Source: Candidatus Woesearchaeota archaeon
GTDB lineage: Archaea; Nanobdellota; Nanobdellia; Woesearchaeales; UBA9642
NCBI GenBank assembly: GCA_026002815.1
Contig: BPGB01000002.1
Coordinates: 1-64,000 of the forward strand
Length of the DNA stretch: 64,000 nt
Reading direction: 5' to 3'
The translations under genes and the position numbers were made by a program. Shown in pieces: positions 34,554-43,658 of this stretch. The first letter of the stretch is position 1, and the number at the start of each line of letters is the position of its first letter. The notes below the pieces were generated by a model, which was not told the origin of the DNA, did no database searches, and saw only the letters and a program-made list of their open reading frames with translations.

Positions 34554-35396
34554 ATGGAAATAAAACGCTTAACCATCTTAGGGGTGGGAAGCATTGGGTC
34601 AAATACAGCTTTAAAATTTATTGAAAAACAACCTATTGAAGAAATACAAATTTTTGATGGAGATTATATTAAAGAGCATAATTTATATAATACTCCATAT
34701 ACTAGAGATGATGTAGGTAAAAATAAAGCATTAACATTAAAAAAATATATATCTAATAACTATCCAAATATTCGAGTGGAGGCTGAACCTATATTTATCA
34801 ATGATAATAAACATCCTATAAAAAATACAGATTTAATAATTGATACGAGAGATGTTTCAGCATTTTATCGAAAATCAAATAAAATCTTTTTAAATGGTAG
34901 TGACTTATATATAGATGCAAGAAAAATTAAATCTAATCTTCCTAAAAAAATTGTTAATGAAACGCACTATTCTGTTCAATATGATAGAAAAAGTTTAAAT
35001 AATTTTCTAGATGTTTATTTAAATAATTTATCTCAAATTCAAGATAATTTTGTCATTATTGATGATACATTTAAAATTAATAAAATTGAATATTCACAAG
35101 CAACTATTGATTTATTAAAAAGTTCAAAATATAAAAATCAATTTTCATATATTGCATCATCATGTGAATTGGATAAATTTTTAAAACAAAAATTAATAAG
35201 GTATTCTATTTATGTTTTCTATAAAGGTACGATTCAGTATCAAGAAAATATAAAATACTCCGATTTGGAAAAAATAATTACAATTTTAGATAATATAATT
35301 CAGAAAAATTATCAATTTTTTAGAGGGCGCTTAATTACTTTGAAATTACTTCCTGGGGGAGATTTAATGCTTTATCCAGAAACATACGCCTGTTAA
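34554..35396 (+). CDS. Second ThiF/E1-like Rossmann protein
   Basis: The 280-aa product starts with LTILGVGSIGSNTALKFIE and FDGDYIKEHNLYNTPYTRDDVG, the nucleotide-binding and D-G-D-x-v-x-x-x-N-L segment of E1-like enzymes, and IIDTRD near 102. A conserved E1 catalytic Cys motif is not obvious; SSCELDKF near 203 is a weak candidate. RBS ACGAGGA. It is separated from the first cassette by a terminator, so could be differently expressed or act as an inactive partner. Confidence 0.7.
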   Translation: MEIKRLTILGVGSIGSNTALKFIEKQPIEEIQIFDGDYIKEHNLYNTPYTRDDVGKNKALTLKKYISNNYPNIRVEAEPIFINDNKHPIKNTDLIIDTRDVSAFYRKSNKIFLNGSDLYIDARKIKSNLPKKIVNETHYSVQYDRKSLNNFLDVYLNNLSQIQDNFVIIDDTFKINKIEYSQATIDLLKSSKYKNQFSYIASSCELDKFLKQKLIRYSIYVFYKGTIQYQENIKYSDLEKIITILDNIIQKNYQFFRGRLITLKLLPGGDLMLYPETYAC

Positions 35397-35410
35397 AAAA
35401 GGAGGTCTAA

Positions 35411-35890
35411 ATGTTGGTTCCTATTTTCTCCAAGTTTGAACCAACATTGTTAATCCTTCCAGATTTCTTAGGCTATTCTCATATGTTTCGAGTCAATTCA
35501 AAAATCAAACATAAAAAAGTCGCCATTGTTCATATTAAAGATCATAAGGTAAAACATATCTTTTATTCTGGTCAATATCCTACTAAATTAAATCCAATTG
35601 AAGTATGCCCTTCATATGAAATTAAAGAGGCTATTATTTATAAAAATAATTTTTCAGATATAATTGCTTATATAAAACAAGAATTAAAAATTTGGAATTT
35701 AAATGCAGTTGAGAGTCGTGTAAAAATTAGAAATTTATGTAGCATGCTTGACATTGTTCATAAAATAGATTACCCTGTCACAAGAAAGACTAAAAATTTA
35801 ACAGACGAAGAAAAATTTTACTTTTTGTACAATCCGTTAGGGAATCTAAAGGAGGATCATTCCATTGTTCCCACAACTAATCAATATTGA
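35411..35890 (+). CDS. Unknown 159-aa protein
   Basis: RBS AAAGGAGG. MLVPIFSKFEPTLLILPDFLG... has alternating strands; no family recognised. Its last 26 bases overlap the start of the beta' gene, so it is translationally linked to it. Confidence 0.65.
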   Translation: MLVPIFSKFEPTLLILPDFLGYSHMFRVNSKIKHKKVAIVHIKDHKVKHIFYSGQYPTKLNPIEVCPSYEIKEAIIYKNNFSDIIAYIKQELKIWNLNAVESRVKIRNLCSMLDIVHKIDYPVTRKTKNLTDEEKFYFLYNPLGNLKEDHSIVPTTNQY

Positions 35891-38498
35891 TGAATACGCA
35901 CAGTCATTACCAGAAATATCTACTCATAAAATTTATTTAAAATCAAACTATCATCCAGAAGGGTTATTCTCAGAACAGATTTTCGGACCAAAAAAAAATT
36001 ATACATGCCAGTGTGGTAAATATTATGGTCCTTCAAAAGAAGGTGAAGTTTGTTCTATTTGCGGAGTGGAAATTTTACATTCAAGTGTACGGAGGGAAAG
36101 GTTTGCGAAAATCTCGCTCCCTTTCCCTATTATAAATCCTATTTTTATAGATCTATTAACAGAATTGAATTTAAGCAAGAAGATTATTGACCAAATTATT
36201 ATTGGTAAACAATCAGTTTATTTAACTAAAAATGAAGTTATTATTAGTGATTCTAAAATTGATAATGCTGCCGAATATACAGGCGTTGATGCAATTAGAT
36301 TATTAATAGAAAATGAAATTTTAAATACGGACTCTTCATTCATAGCAGAACATTTGGACAAACTTTTAATTCATAATGTAATTGTTATTCCTCCTGATCT
36401 CAGACCTATAATGGAAGGAAAGGTAAGTGTATTAGATGAATTCAATAGATATTATACAACTATAATTATGCGTCGTAATAGTATCGTAGCGTCAAATTTG
36501 AACGTTAATAATAATAAAAAATTATTCGATTGGTACTTTAAGCAAATTCAAAAATCGGTTAATGAATTGTATAACCATATACTTCAAAAATTATCAAAAA
36601 AAGAGGGTCTTGTACGACATAATATGCTTGGTCGGAGAATCGATTTCTCTGGTCGGGCTGTTATTGTACCAGACCCAACATTAAAGTTAAATGAATGTAA
36701 AATTTCATATTTAATTTTAATGGAACTTTTTAAAATTCATTTAGCTAAGCATTTAATTTATAAAGGGAAATCAAAATTTATTAATGAAGCTATTCAATAT
36801 ATCAATGATTGTATTGAATATAAACGATCAGATCTTTATAACGATTTATGTGAGATAGTAGTCGATCAATATGCTTTCTTAAATAGACAACCATCATTAC
36901 ATCGGCCAAGTTTATCTATTTTTAAAATTATTCCAACTAAAGATGAAGTTATTAAAATTCATCCTCTTATTTGTCCCCCATATAATGCCGACTTTGATGG
37001 GGACCAAATGGCAATTTATATTTCATTGGAATCTCAAAAAGAATTAAAAAGAAAAGTAATTACCAAAATGCTTTCATCACCAGCGAATGGAAGTTTGATT
37101 ACTACACCTAATCAAGATATTGTGTTAGGAATTTTTAATTTGACTAAAACCGAAAGTGGATTTGAGATTTTTAAAAATCTATTTCCATCGGATTTTGAAA
37201 TAGAATATGATGGACCTATAACTAAAAAGAAATTAATTAAGTTACTAAATGATGTAAAAGAAAAATATGACGAAGAAATTACAAAAGACGTCATCGATAA
37301 TGTTAAAGAATTAGGATTTATTAGTTCCTCTTATGGTAATACTTTATCATTGCATGGATTTTACAACCCCAAGATTAAAGAAATTCAAAATTATATTTTT
37401 AAAGATACTGATTCTGAAGAACAATTAAGACGTATTTCGTCCAATGATATTCTTGAAAAAATCAAAGAAGGGTTTGCGTATAAAGATTTGATTGAATCAG
37501 GTGCGCGTGGAAGTTGGGATCAAGCAAAACAGTTAATTCTTTCACGGGGGTTCGTATCAAATTTCAAAGGTGAGATTTTGAACAAGCCCATCAAACATTC
37601 ATTGTTTGATGGTTTAACTAAAGAAGAATTTTTCTTGTCAACATATGGATCTCGTAAAGGTCTTTTAGATGTAGCATTAAATACTTCAAATTCTGGATAT
37701 TTATCTAGAAAGTTAATATTTTTAATGATTAATCTTGAATTAGATCCAAATATAAAAGATTGCGGAACTCAAGATAAATTAGAAATTTATGTTGAAAATG
37801 AAAAGAAAGCGGAACTTTTGATAGGGAAATGGTATAATTTAGATCGTATTAATAATAATTTATCTTTAATTACAAAAGAAAATTACAAAGATTTAGTAGG
37901 AAAAAATATATTTATTCGTAGTCCGATTTTTTGTAAAAATGAAAAAATCTGTTTGACTTGTTATGGAGAATTTTATAAATACCTTAATTCTAGATTTATT
38001 GGTGTTATTGCAGCCCAATCGTTAGGGGAAGTCAACACTCAACTTGTATTAAGGACGTTCCATACATCTGGAACGGCTGTGATAAGAGATGTTCAATTTA
38101 AACAACAAGATATTGTAAATGACCTATCTTTTACATCATATTTATTACATCATTATAATGATATTGAAGAAAAATGCCCTGAACATTTTGTAAAAACTTT
38201 ATTTGATATTTATAATAATCATAGTTCAATTAATCATGTTCATTTTGAATGTATAGTTTCACAATTAATGTGGCATAAGGGAATGAAATGGAGATTAATT
38301 CCAAATAGAAAAGAATTACCTTATGAATTTGTTTCAATTAAAAGTGTACCATCGTTAGAATCTTGGATACTCGGTTTGGGATTTGAAAATCCCAAGCGCC
38401 ATCTTTTAGATGGAATTCGGTATGGTAAGGCTAGATATAAAGGAATATTTGACAGAATATTAAGAGGAGAGCCATTGGAGGAATCTGTCAGTGAATAA
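35865..38498 (+). CDS. Multi-subunit RNA polymerase beta' subunit
   Basis: The 877-aa RpoC homologue carries the active-site motif NADFDGDQM (three Mg-binding Asp) near residue 376. Zinc domain 1 CQCG...CSICG is near 46-67, LGRRIDFSGRAVIV near 260, the trigger-loop region LFDGLTKEEFFLSTYGSRKG near 580, and zinc domain 2 (DCGT ... CKNEKICLTC) near 632-702, followed by FIGVIAAQSLGE and RTFHTSG. It is much shorter than bacterial beta' (~1200-1400 aa), with insertions and the far C-terminus missing. The start is TTG 35865, with AAGGAGG 9 bases upstream. Its 3' end overlaps the second beta gene by 8 bases. Confidence 0.95.
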   Translation: MFPQLINIDEYAQSLPEISTHKIYLKSNYHPEGLFSEQIFGPKKNYTCQCGKYYGPSKEGEVCSICGVEILHSSVRRERFAKISLPFPIINPIFIDLLTELNLSKKIIDQIIIGKQSVYLTKNEVIISDSKIDNAAEYTGVDAIRLLIENEILNTDSSFIAEHLDKLLIHNVIVIPPDLRPIMEGKVSVLDEFNRYYTTIIMRRNSIVASNLNVNNNKKLFDWYFKQIQKSVNELYNHILQKLSKKEGLVRHNMLGRRIDFSGRAVIVPDPTLKLNECKISYLILMELFKIHLAKHLIYKGKSKFINEAIQYINDCIEYKRSDLYNDLCEIVVDQYAFLNRQPSLHRPSLSIFKIIPTKDEVIKIHPLICPPYNADFDGDQMAIYISLESQKELKRKVITKMLSSPANGSLITTPNQDIVLGIFNLTKTESGFEIFKNLFPSDFEIEYDGPITKKKLIKLLNDVKEKYDEEITKDVIDNVKELGFISSSYGNTLSLHGFYNPKIKEIQNYIFKDTDSEEQLRRISSNDILEKIKEGFAYKDLIESGARGSWDQAKQLILSRGFVSNFKGEILNKPIKHSLFDGLTKEEFFLSTYGSRKGLLDVALNTSNSGYLSRKLIFLMINLELDPNIKDCGTQDKLEIYVENEKKAELLIGKWYNLDRINNNLSLITKENYKDLVGKNIFIRSPIFCKNEKICLTCYGEFYKYLNSRFIGVIAAQSLGEVNTQLVLRTFHTSGTAVIRDVQFKQQDIVNDLSFTSYLLHHYNDIEEKCPEHFVKTLFDIYNNHSSINHVHFECIVSQLMWHKGMKWRLIPNRKELPYEFVSIKSVPSLESWILGLGFENPKRHLLDGIRYGKARYKGIFDRILRGEPLEESVSE

Positions 38499-41457
38499 CA
38501 TTATTGAATTCAGACAAAAAGAATATCAAGAAATTGAGAATAAAATACGGGAATGTATAAAAGTTATTGAAGAAGAAACAGATTTCGTTTTAGAAAAATT
38601 TAATATACTATTTTCACCAGAAAAAAATTCAATTGACAAAACATTAAAAAATAAAATTACTTTGGTATTTAAAAGTACAAAAAAGAATTCAAAACCAATT
38701 GATTTAAGCATGTACATACCAATATATGATGATGATCAATTTATTATCAACGGATTTGAAAAGATTCCATATTTTCAGATTTTAGATATTCCATTTCGTA
38801 TTACGGAAGAATTTATTACAATTAAATTAAGTATGGCATCTGTCTCTTTTGTACCGCATAAAGAAACAGATGGATTTAAATTTTATATAAATTTTCTAGG
38901 TAAAAAATGTCCAGCATCATTAGTATTCTTTTATTTCCTAAAAGATAAAGTTTTTGAATATCAATCAAATGATAATGGACATCCATTTTATAATGAATTT
39001 ATTGAAGAATTACATACAATTGGAATGGAATCATCAGAAATTGATGATTCTGATTTAATTTATGAAATAGGAAAATATATTTCGGATGTTGATATTTACA
39101 ATAAAGGAGATGATTTTTTATATGCAATAAAAGTTGCACCTAAGATTGATATTTTACATACAAGATTTTTCCATACAGAAAATAAAAATTTAATTGAAGA
39201 ATTTTTATATATTTTACAAAATAATATTTCGTATGATGATTTAGATTTAAGAAATAAATGGATTAGATCAGAATCATTTACAGCTTTGATTATTTCAAAA
39301 TTATTTGAATTTATGATACATAATAGACGACATAAACCAAGGTTTAAAATTAATAAACAATTTTTATTATCTCATTGTAATCAAAATCCAACAATTCAAT
39401 ATGATTTTTCAATAAATCCAATTGATTATTATACTAAACTTTTAAGAACTAGTTTAATTGGACCCAATTCATTTAATAGAGATAATATACCTCCAAAATT
39501 TAGAGATTTACATGAAAGTTTTTATGGAAGAATAGATCCTGTTGATACACCAGACAGAGAAAATTGCGGTGTAATTCAAAGTTTAATACCATCTGTTAAT
39601 GTTGATGAGAATGGAAGATTTACGGATATTATTTCAGATGATATTGTAACAATTCCATTGTTAACACCATTTATTGAGCATGACGATCAAACGCGGTTAC
39701 AAATGGCCGCGTCGCAAATGAGACAGGCAATTCCATTAGAAGAATTTGATATTCCCTATATATGTACTCCTGCAAATAAAGATTTTTTAACAGATTCTAA
39801 AACAGTTATTCGCGCTAAAGATGATGGAGAAGTTATATATAATGATCTAATAAATTACTTATTAGTTGCATATAAGAATGGTGAAATTGATATTATTAGA
39901 ATTGGATTTGTTAATAAACAGAATAATTTAAATATTTATTATCCTAATTATGAAATTTTAGAGACGAAAAAATTCAATAAAGGTGATATATTAGCATATT
40001 CTCATTATTATAATTATGTTTTATCATTTGGAAAAAATTTATTAACAGGAATTACAATTAATGGATATAATTATGAAGATGGAATTGTGATATCTGAGTC
40101 TGCGGCTAAAAAATTAACATCATTACATGTTGAAGAATATGAACTATATGTAAATCCCGATCAAGTATTATTATTACTTGATAACGGAAAACCTTTATAT
40201 GAGGAATTAGAAGTTATCGAGCAAGGGAAAAAATTATTTAAATTAAAAGATATCCCGACAAAGTACTCACAAGATAGCTCGAAAATTTTATACGAAGAAT
40301 TTGAAGATACGGCAACTAAAACTTATTTAGTTTCAAATTTACAAACATTTCCAAATGAATGGAACACTAATATTCGAGGATATAAAGAATTTATCGAGCA
40401 GCGTATTGAAAAAGAAAATAGAAGAAATAAAGAGATACGTTCTTTGCTTGAACAAGCATATGGAAAATCTGAAAAATATAGATATTTATGTGAAAAATAT
40501 AACCTTAATATTTTAGATTTTATAGGCCGTATTAAATATAAAGATGAACGTATAAATGGTGTATTGTTTAAATTTAATTTAATATATAAAGATTATATAA
40601 GTTTAGGAGATAAATTGGCAAATCGTCATGGAGGAAAAGGTGTAATTACTCAGATTCTTCCTGATGAAAAAATGCCTATTACAGATAAAGGTGAACGTAT
40701 TGAAATTTTAATAAATCCATTAGGAATTATTTCTCGAATGAATTTAGGTCAATTATTTGAATTACATCTCGGTTTAGCATTTTATCAATTAAAAGTAAAT
40801 GCTAAGAAAATGCTTGAGGATAATGTCCCATCTTTTAAAATTAAAGAGTATATTTTTAATTTTATCGAATTAATTGATTCGACACATGATAAAAAGATGG
40901 TACATAATTTTAATAAATTGTTAGAACATCGTAATATTGATGAAAACTTTATAAATAATTTATTCATTTTAGTATTTCCATTCGAATCACCTAAATATGA
41001 AAATGTCGCTAAAGCATTGGAATATGTAAATAGAGATTTTGAAGAAAAAATTTATGATCCATTTTTAGATAAACAATATAATATTGCTTTAGGCTATATG
41101 TATATTATGAAGTTAAATCATATTGCAAAAGAAAAGATTGCAGCAAGATCAATAGGGCCATATTCAAAACGAACTCTACAACCGTTAGGCGGCAAACGAA
41201 ACAAAGGAGGACAGCGATTCGGTGAAATGGAAACTGCATGTTTAATCGCGTTAGATATGCCGGAAACATTGCAAGAATTTTTCTTGAGATCAGATTCTTT
41301 AGAATATGTCAAGAACCTAATAAATGAAACTCAAGTAACGACAAAGATTAAAACTAAACCCGAAATTGTTCATTTATTTGATTCATACTTAAAAGTCATT
41401 GGGGTTGAAATTAAAAACCACAAAACTTCAACCAAGGAGTCGAAAGATGAATCTTAA
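38491..41457 (+). CDS. Multi-subunit RNA polymerase beta subunit (copy 2)
   Basis: The 988-aa RpoB homologue has FYGRIDPVDTPDRENCGVIQ near residue 345, GYNYEDGIVISESAA near 524, GDKLANRHGGKGVITQ near 706, NPLGIISRMNLGQ near 745 and ARSIGPYSKRTLQPLGGKR...GGQRFGEM near 884-910. It uses a GTG start with TTGGAGG upstream and is coupled to beta'. Motif wording differs clearly from copy 1 at 1.6 kb, so it is a diverged paralogue, not a recent duplicate. With the beta' gene it makes a complete catalytic core. No sigma or alpha genes seen. Confidence 0.95.
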   Translation: MNNIIEFRQKEYQEIENKIRECIKVIEEETDFVLEKFNILFSPEKNSIDKTLKNKITLVFKSTKKNSKPIDLSMYIPIYDDDQFIINGFEKIPYFQILDIPFRITEEFITIKLSMASVSFVPHKETDGFKFYINFLGKKCPASLVFFYFLKDKVFEYQSNDNGHPFYNEFIEELHTIGMESSEIDDSDLIYEIGKYISDVDIYNKGDDFLYAIKVAPKIDILHTRFFHTENKNLIEEFLYILQNNISYDDLDLRNKWIRSESFTALIISKLFEFMIHNRRHKPRFKINKQFLLSHCNQNPTIQYDFSINPIDYYTKLLRTSLIGPNSFNRDNIPPKFRDLHESFYGRIDPVDTPDRENCGVIQSLIPSVNVDENGRFTDIISDDIVTIPLLTPFIEHDDQTRLQMAASQMRQAIPLEEFDIPYICTPANKDFLTDSKTVIRAKDDGEVIYNDLINYLLVAYKNGEIDIIRIGFVNKQNNLNIYYPNYEILETKKFNKGDILAYSHYYNYVLSFGKNLLTGITINGYNYEDGIVISESAAKKLTSLHVEEYELYVNPDQVLLLLDNGKPLYEELEVIEQGKKLFKLKDIPTKYSQDSSKILYEEFEDTATKTYLVSNLQTFPNEWNTNIRGYKEFIEQRIEKENRRNKEIRSLLEQAYGKSEKYRYLCEKYNLNILDFIGRIKYKDERINGVLFKFNLIYKDYISLGDKLANRHGGKGVITQILPDEKMPITDKGERIEILINPLGIISRMNLGQLFELHLGLAFYQLKVNAKKMLEDNVPSFKIKEYIFNFIELIDSTHDKKMVHNFNKLLEHRNIDENFINNLFILVFPFESPKYENVAKALEYVNRDFEEKIYDPFLDKQYNIALGYMYIMKLNHIAKEKIAARSIGPYSKRTLQPLGGKRNKGGQRFGEMETACLIALDMPETLQEFFLRSDSLEYVKNLINETQVTTKIKTKPEIVHLFDSYLKVIGVEIKNHKTSTKESKDES

Positions 41458-42238
41458 CATTCAAGATCTTCTTAAAAACATTCAAACAACGCCTACCACT
41501 TCTGTGAATGAAACTAAGAATAATAGTGTTCATAAAATTGAACCGCAAGTTTTACAAGAAGAACCTGAAGTAGAAGTGGAAACAGAGAAAGAAATCATTG
41601 AAGAAAATGAAAAAGAAATTAATGTTGTATCATTGTCAAAGTGGTGGAATACTTATCGTTCGAATATTTATTCGATTCGTTCATTAACAATTATGAATGA
41701 TTCACAAAATCGGGTAATGATAAATAAATGTATTATTTTCGTGGCCCCTTCCAAACAAGAAAAAGGGACAGATGATTTGTTTCCTGTTGTAAATACTCAT
41801 AAAATTAAGGTTCCAAATCTTGCGGCAAGTGATATGATGATGTTTCATAATGGGTATATGATTGAATTTCCTTTACAAGACGATCTTGTTATGCGATGGT
41901 ATGGAATTCGTCTTACCCATACAATTTTTTATGGGTTCTATAACGAACAAAATCAATTTATTCCGATTGGAAAAGATCAATTTAAGTCTCGTAAAAATAG
42001 TTCAACATATGAATTTAAACATTTTGAAAAACCCGATCAAATTCCATCTAATCAATATGTAGATATAAGATTAATTAATGAATATTATCCAAATTATAAA
42101 AATGATCAAATGATTACCTTTAATGACTTTTTAACTGAATTCTATGCTAAACATGATAACGTGAAAGATATTAATCATGCGATTAAAATTATCGATGTTG
42201 TAATGGGAATTCTTCAAAATCCCCAACTCCTTATTTAA
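41447..42238 (+). CDS. Unknown 263-aa protein in the RNAP operon
   Basis: I start at ATG 41447 (AAGGAGTCGAAAG upstream), not the track's 41399. Residues 20-60 are an acidic Glu-rich linker (EPEVEVETEKEIIEENEKE). The rest (WWNTYRSNIYSIRSLTIMND...) is a folded domain of unknown type. It overlaps the beta gene's end by 11 bases and so may be a polymerase accessory protein. That is inferred from position only. Confidence 0.65.
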   Translation: MNLNIQDLLKNIQTTPTTSVNETKNNSVHKIEPQVLQEEPEVEVETEKEIIEENEKEINVVSLSKWWNTYRSNIYSIRSLTIMNDSQNRVMINKCIIFVAPSKQEKGTDDLFPVVNTHKIKVPNLAASDMMMFHNGYMIEFPLQDDLVMRWYGIRLTHTIFYGFYNEQNQFIPIGKDQFKSRKNSSTYEFKHFEKPDQIPSNQYVDIRLINEYYPNYKNDQMITFNDFLTEFYAKHDNVKDINHAIKIIDVVMGILQNPQLLI

Positions 42239-42246
42239 AAAATAGG

Positions 42247-42290
42247 AAAAGATAATATTTGAATTCTTGTCAAATATTATCTTTTATATA
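42247..42290 (+). terminator. Intrinsic terminator of the RNAP operon
   Basis: 16-bp perfect stem AAAAGATAATATTTGA / TCAAATATTATCTTTT with a 7-base loop and T/A-rich tail. A TATAAT at 42287 overlaps its end. Confidence 0.85.
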
Positions 42291-42297
42291 ATACGGC

Positions 42298-43047
42298 ATG
42301 AATATTAATCAGAATGCTAAATTAGTTTATGATTCAATTTATTCTTATGACATTAGTGCGTGTGCGTATAATATTTTAAAAAATTATTTTTATGATTTGT
42401 CAGATATTTCATTTGAAAATAAACAAGAAAGATTAGTTAAAATAGGACTAATATTCCGTGAAAATAAAGAATTAATGCAAATCGTAAATATAGAAACAAA
42501 AAAAGTTATTGATTTTATTATTTTTGAAAATAGATTGAATGAAGATGATATTATTATCCGTCAATTTGACGGATTCTTTACACCAAAAAAATTAAAAATT
42601 TGTGATATATCCGCTGTTCCGTTTAGATTAGATGAACATTATCATAAATTTATCATCTCAATAAATAGAAATAGTTATATTGGAAAATCTATTAATGGTA
42701 CATATATTTATAAAGGTATATCTAATTTATATGATGGAATGCAAAAATATTTACAAAAAATATTAGATACAATAAATTTTCTAAATATATCAGGATCTTT
42801 CTTTTCTTTAAAAACAATAAAAGAAGAAATTTTAAATTCTAATGATATTTATGATTTCTTGATTCCAAAGAAAAAGGAAGATGGATTTTATGTTTATATG
42901 AATGGTATTGGAAAAATAGAAATTGAACCGACAGTTATTCCATTTTTAAATGTAAATGAAATTGATAAATATTCATATTTAAATAAATATATTTATCCAT
43001 TTACTAAGTCAGTCACTTCGGTTTTTTTAAATGAGGGATTAAAATGA
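42298..43047 (+). CDS. Unknown 249-aa protein, possible leaderless start
   Basis: MNINQNAKLVYDSIYSYDISACAYNIL... and DDIIIRQFDGFF recall a palm-like arrangement seen in some phage polymerase-related proteins, but I cannot support that assignment. There is no Shine-Dalgarno before ATG 42298, and a TATAAT at 42287-42292 lies 5 bases upstream, so the mRNA could be leaderless. Overlaps the next gene by 4 bases (ATGA). Confidence 0.6.
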   Translation: MNINQNAKLVYDSIYSYDISACAYNILKNYFYDLSDISFENKQERLVKIGLIFRENKELMQIVNIETKKVIDFIIFENRLNEDDIIIRQFDGFFTPKKLKICDISAVPFRLDEHYHKFIISINRNSYIGKSINGTYIYKGISNLYDGMQKYLQKILDTINFLNISGSFFSLKTIKEEILNSNDIYDFLIPKKKEDGFYVYMNGIGKIEIEPTVIPFLNVNEIDKYSYLNKYIYPFTKSVTSVFLNEGLK

Positions 43048-43658
43048 TGATCTTCCCGCCAGATAGAAAATTTTATCTTGTTATTGGTAGTGGAATTGGA
43101 GGGATCTCGAAAGATTATCCATATTATGATTCATCTACTATGGATTTAATTTGTATTGATAGAAATTATATAGAAAATAAAAAAATTAAAACGAATAAAA
43201 ATAAGATTTATATTTATAATCAAGATATTTTGAAAACATTATCGAGCTTAGAAGTAAAAGTTGATTTTATTTATGCGAGTAGAATTTTTGAACATTTCTC
43301 ATTTGTGAACAATGATCTTTTATATTTATTATATTTATGCCATTCATCATTAAATGATGATGGTAAGTTAATTGGTATTGTTCCTGATTATAATAAAATT
43401 TTTCTACAATTACATTTAGTTCAATCGAAAATTAATAAATCATTGTTTACACATATCGATTTAATAAAAATCCATACAGAATTTTTTAATACAGATGAAG
43501 ATCCTCATAAATCTATTTGGACACCAGAATTAGTCTATTATTATCTCGGACTTGAACATTATTTTCAAGTCTCAAATTTAAAGACTAATTATATGGTCGA
43601 TCTTAGAGATTGGTACATTTATTTTGAAGCTCACAAATATATTCAAGGAGAATCCTAA
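43044..43658 (+). CDS. SAM-dependent methyltransferase-like protein
   Basis: The 204-aa product has the class I methyltransferase layout: LVIGSGIGGIS near residue 12 (SAM loop), LICIDRN (acidic end of strand 2), YNQDIL near 57, VDFIYASRIFEHF near 70 and LNDDGKLIGIVPDY near 105. The target could be a small molecule, RNA or protein. A frameless 4-base overlap with the upstream gene shows coupling. Confidence 0.65.
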   Translation: MMIFPPDRKFYLVIGSGIGGISKDYPYYDSSTMDLICIDRNYIENKKIKTNKNKIYIYNQDILKTLSSLEVKVDFIYASRIFEHFSFVNNDLLYLLYLCHSSLNDDGKLIGIVPDYNKIFLQLHLVQSKINKSLFTHIDLIKIHTEFFNTDEDPHKSIWTPELVYYYLGLEHYFQVSNLKTNYMVDLRDWYIYFEAHKYIQGES

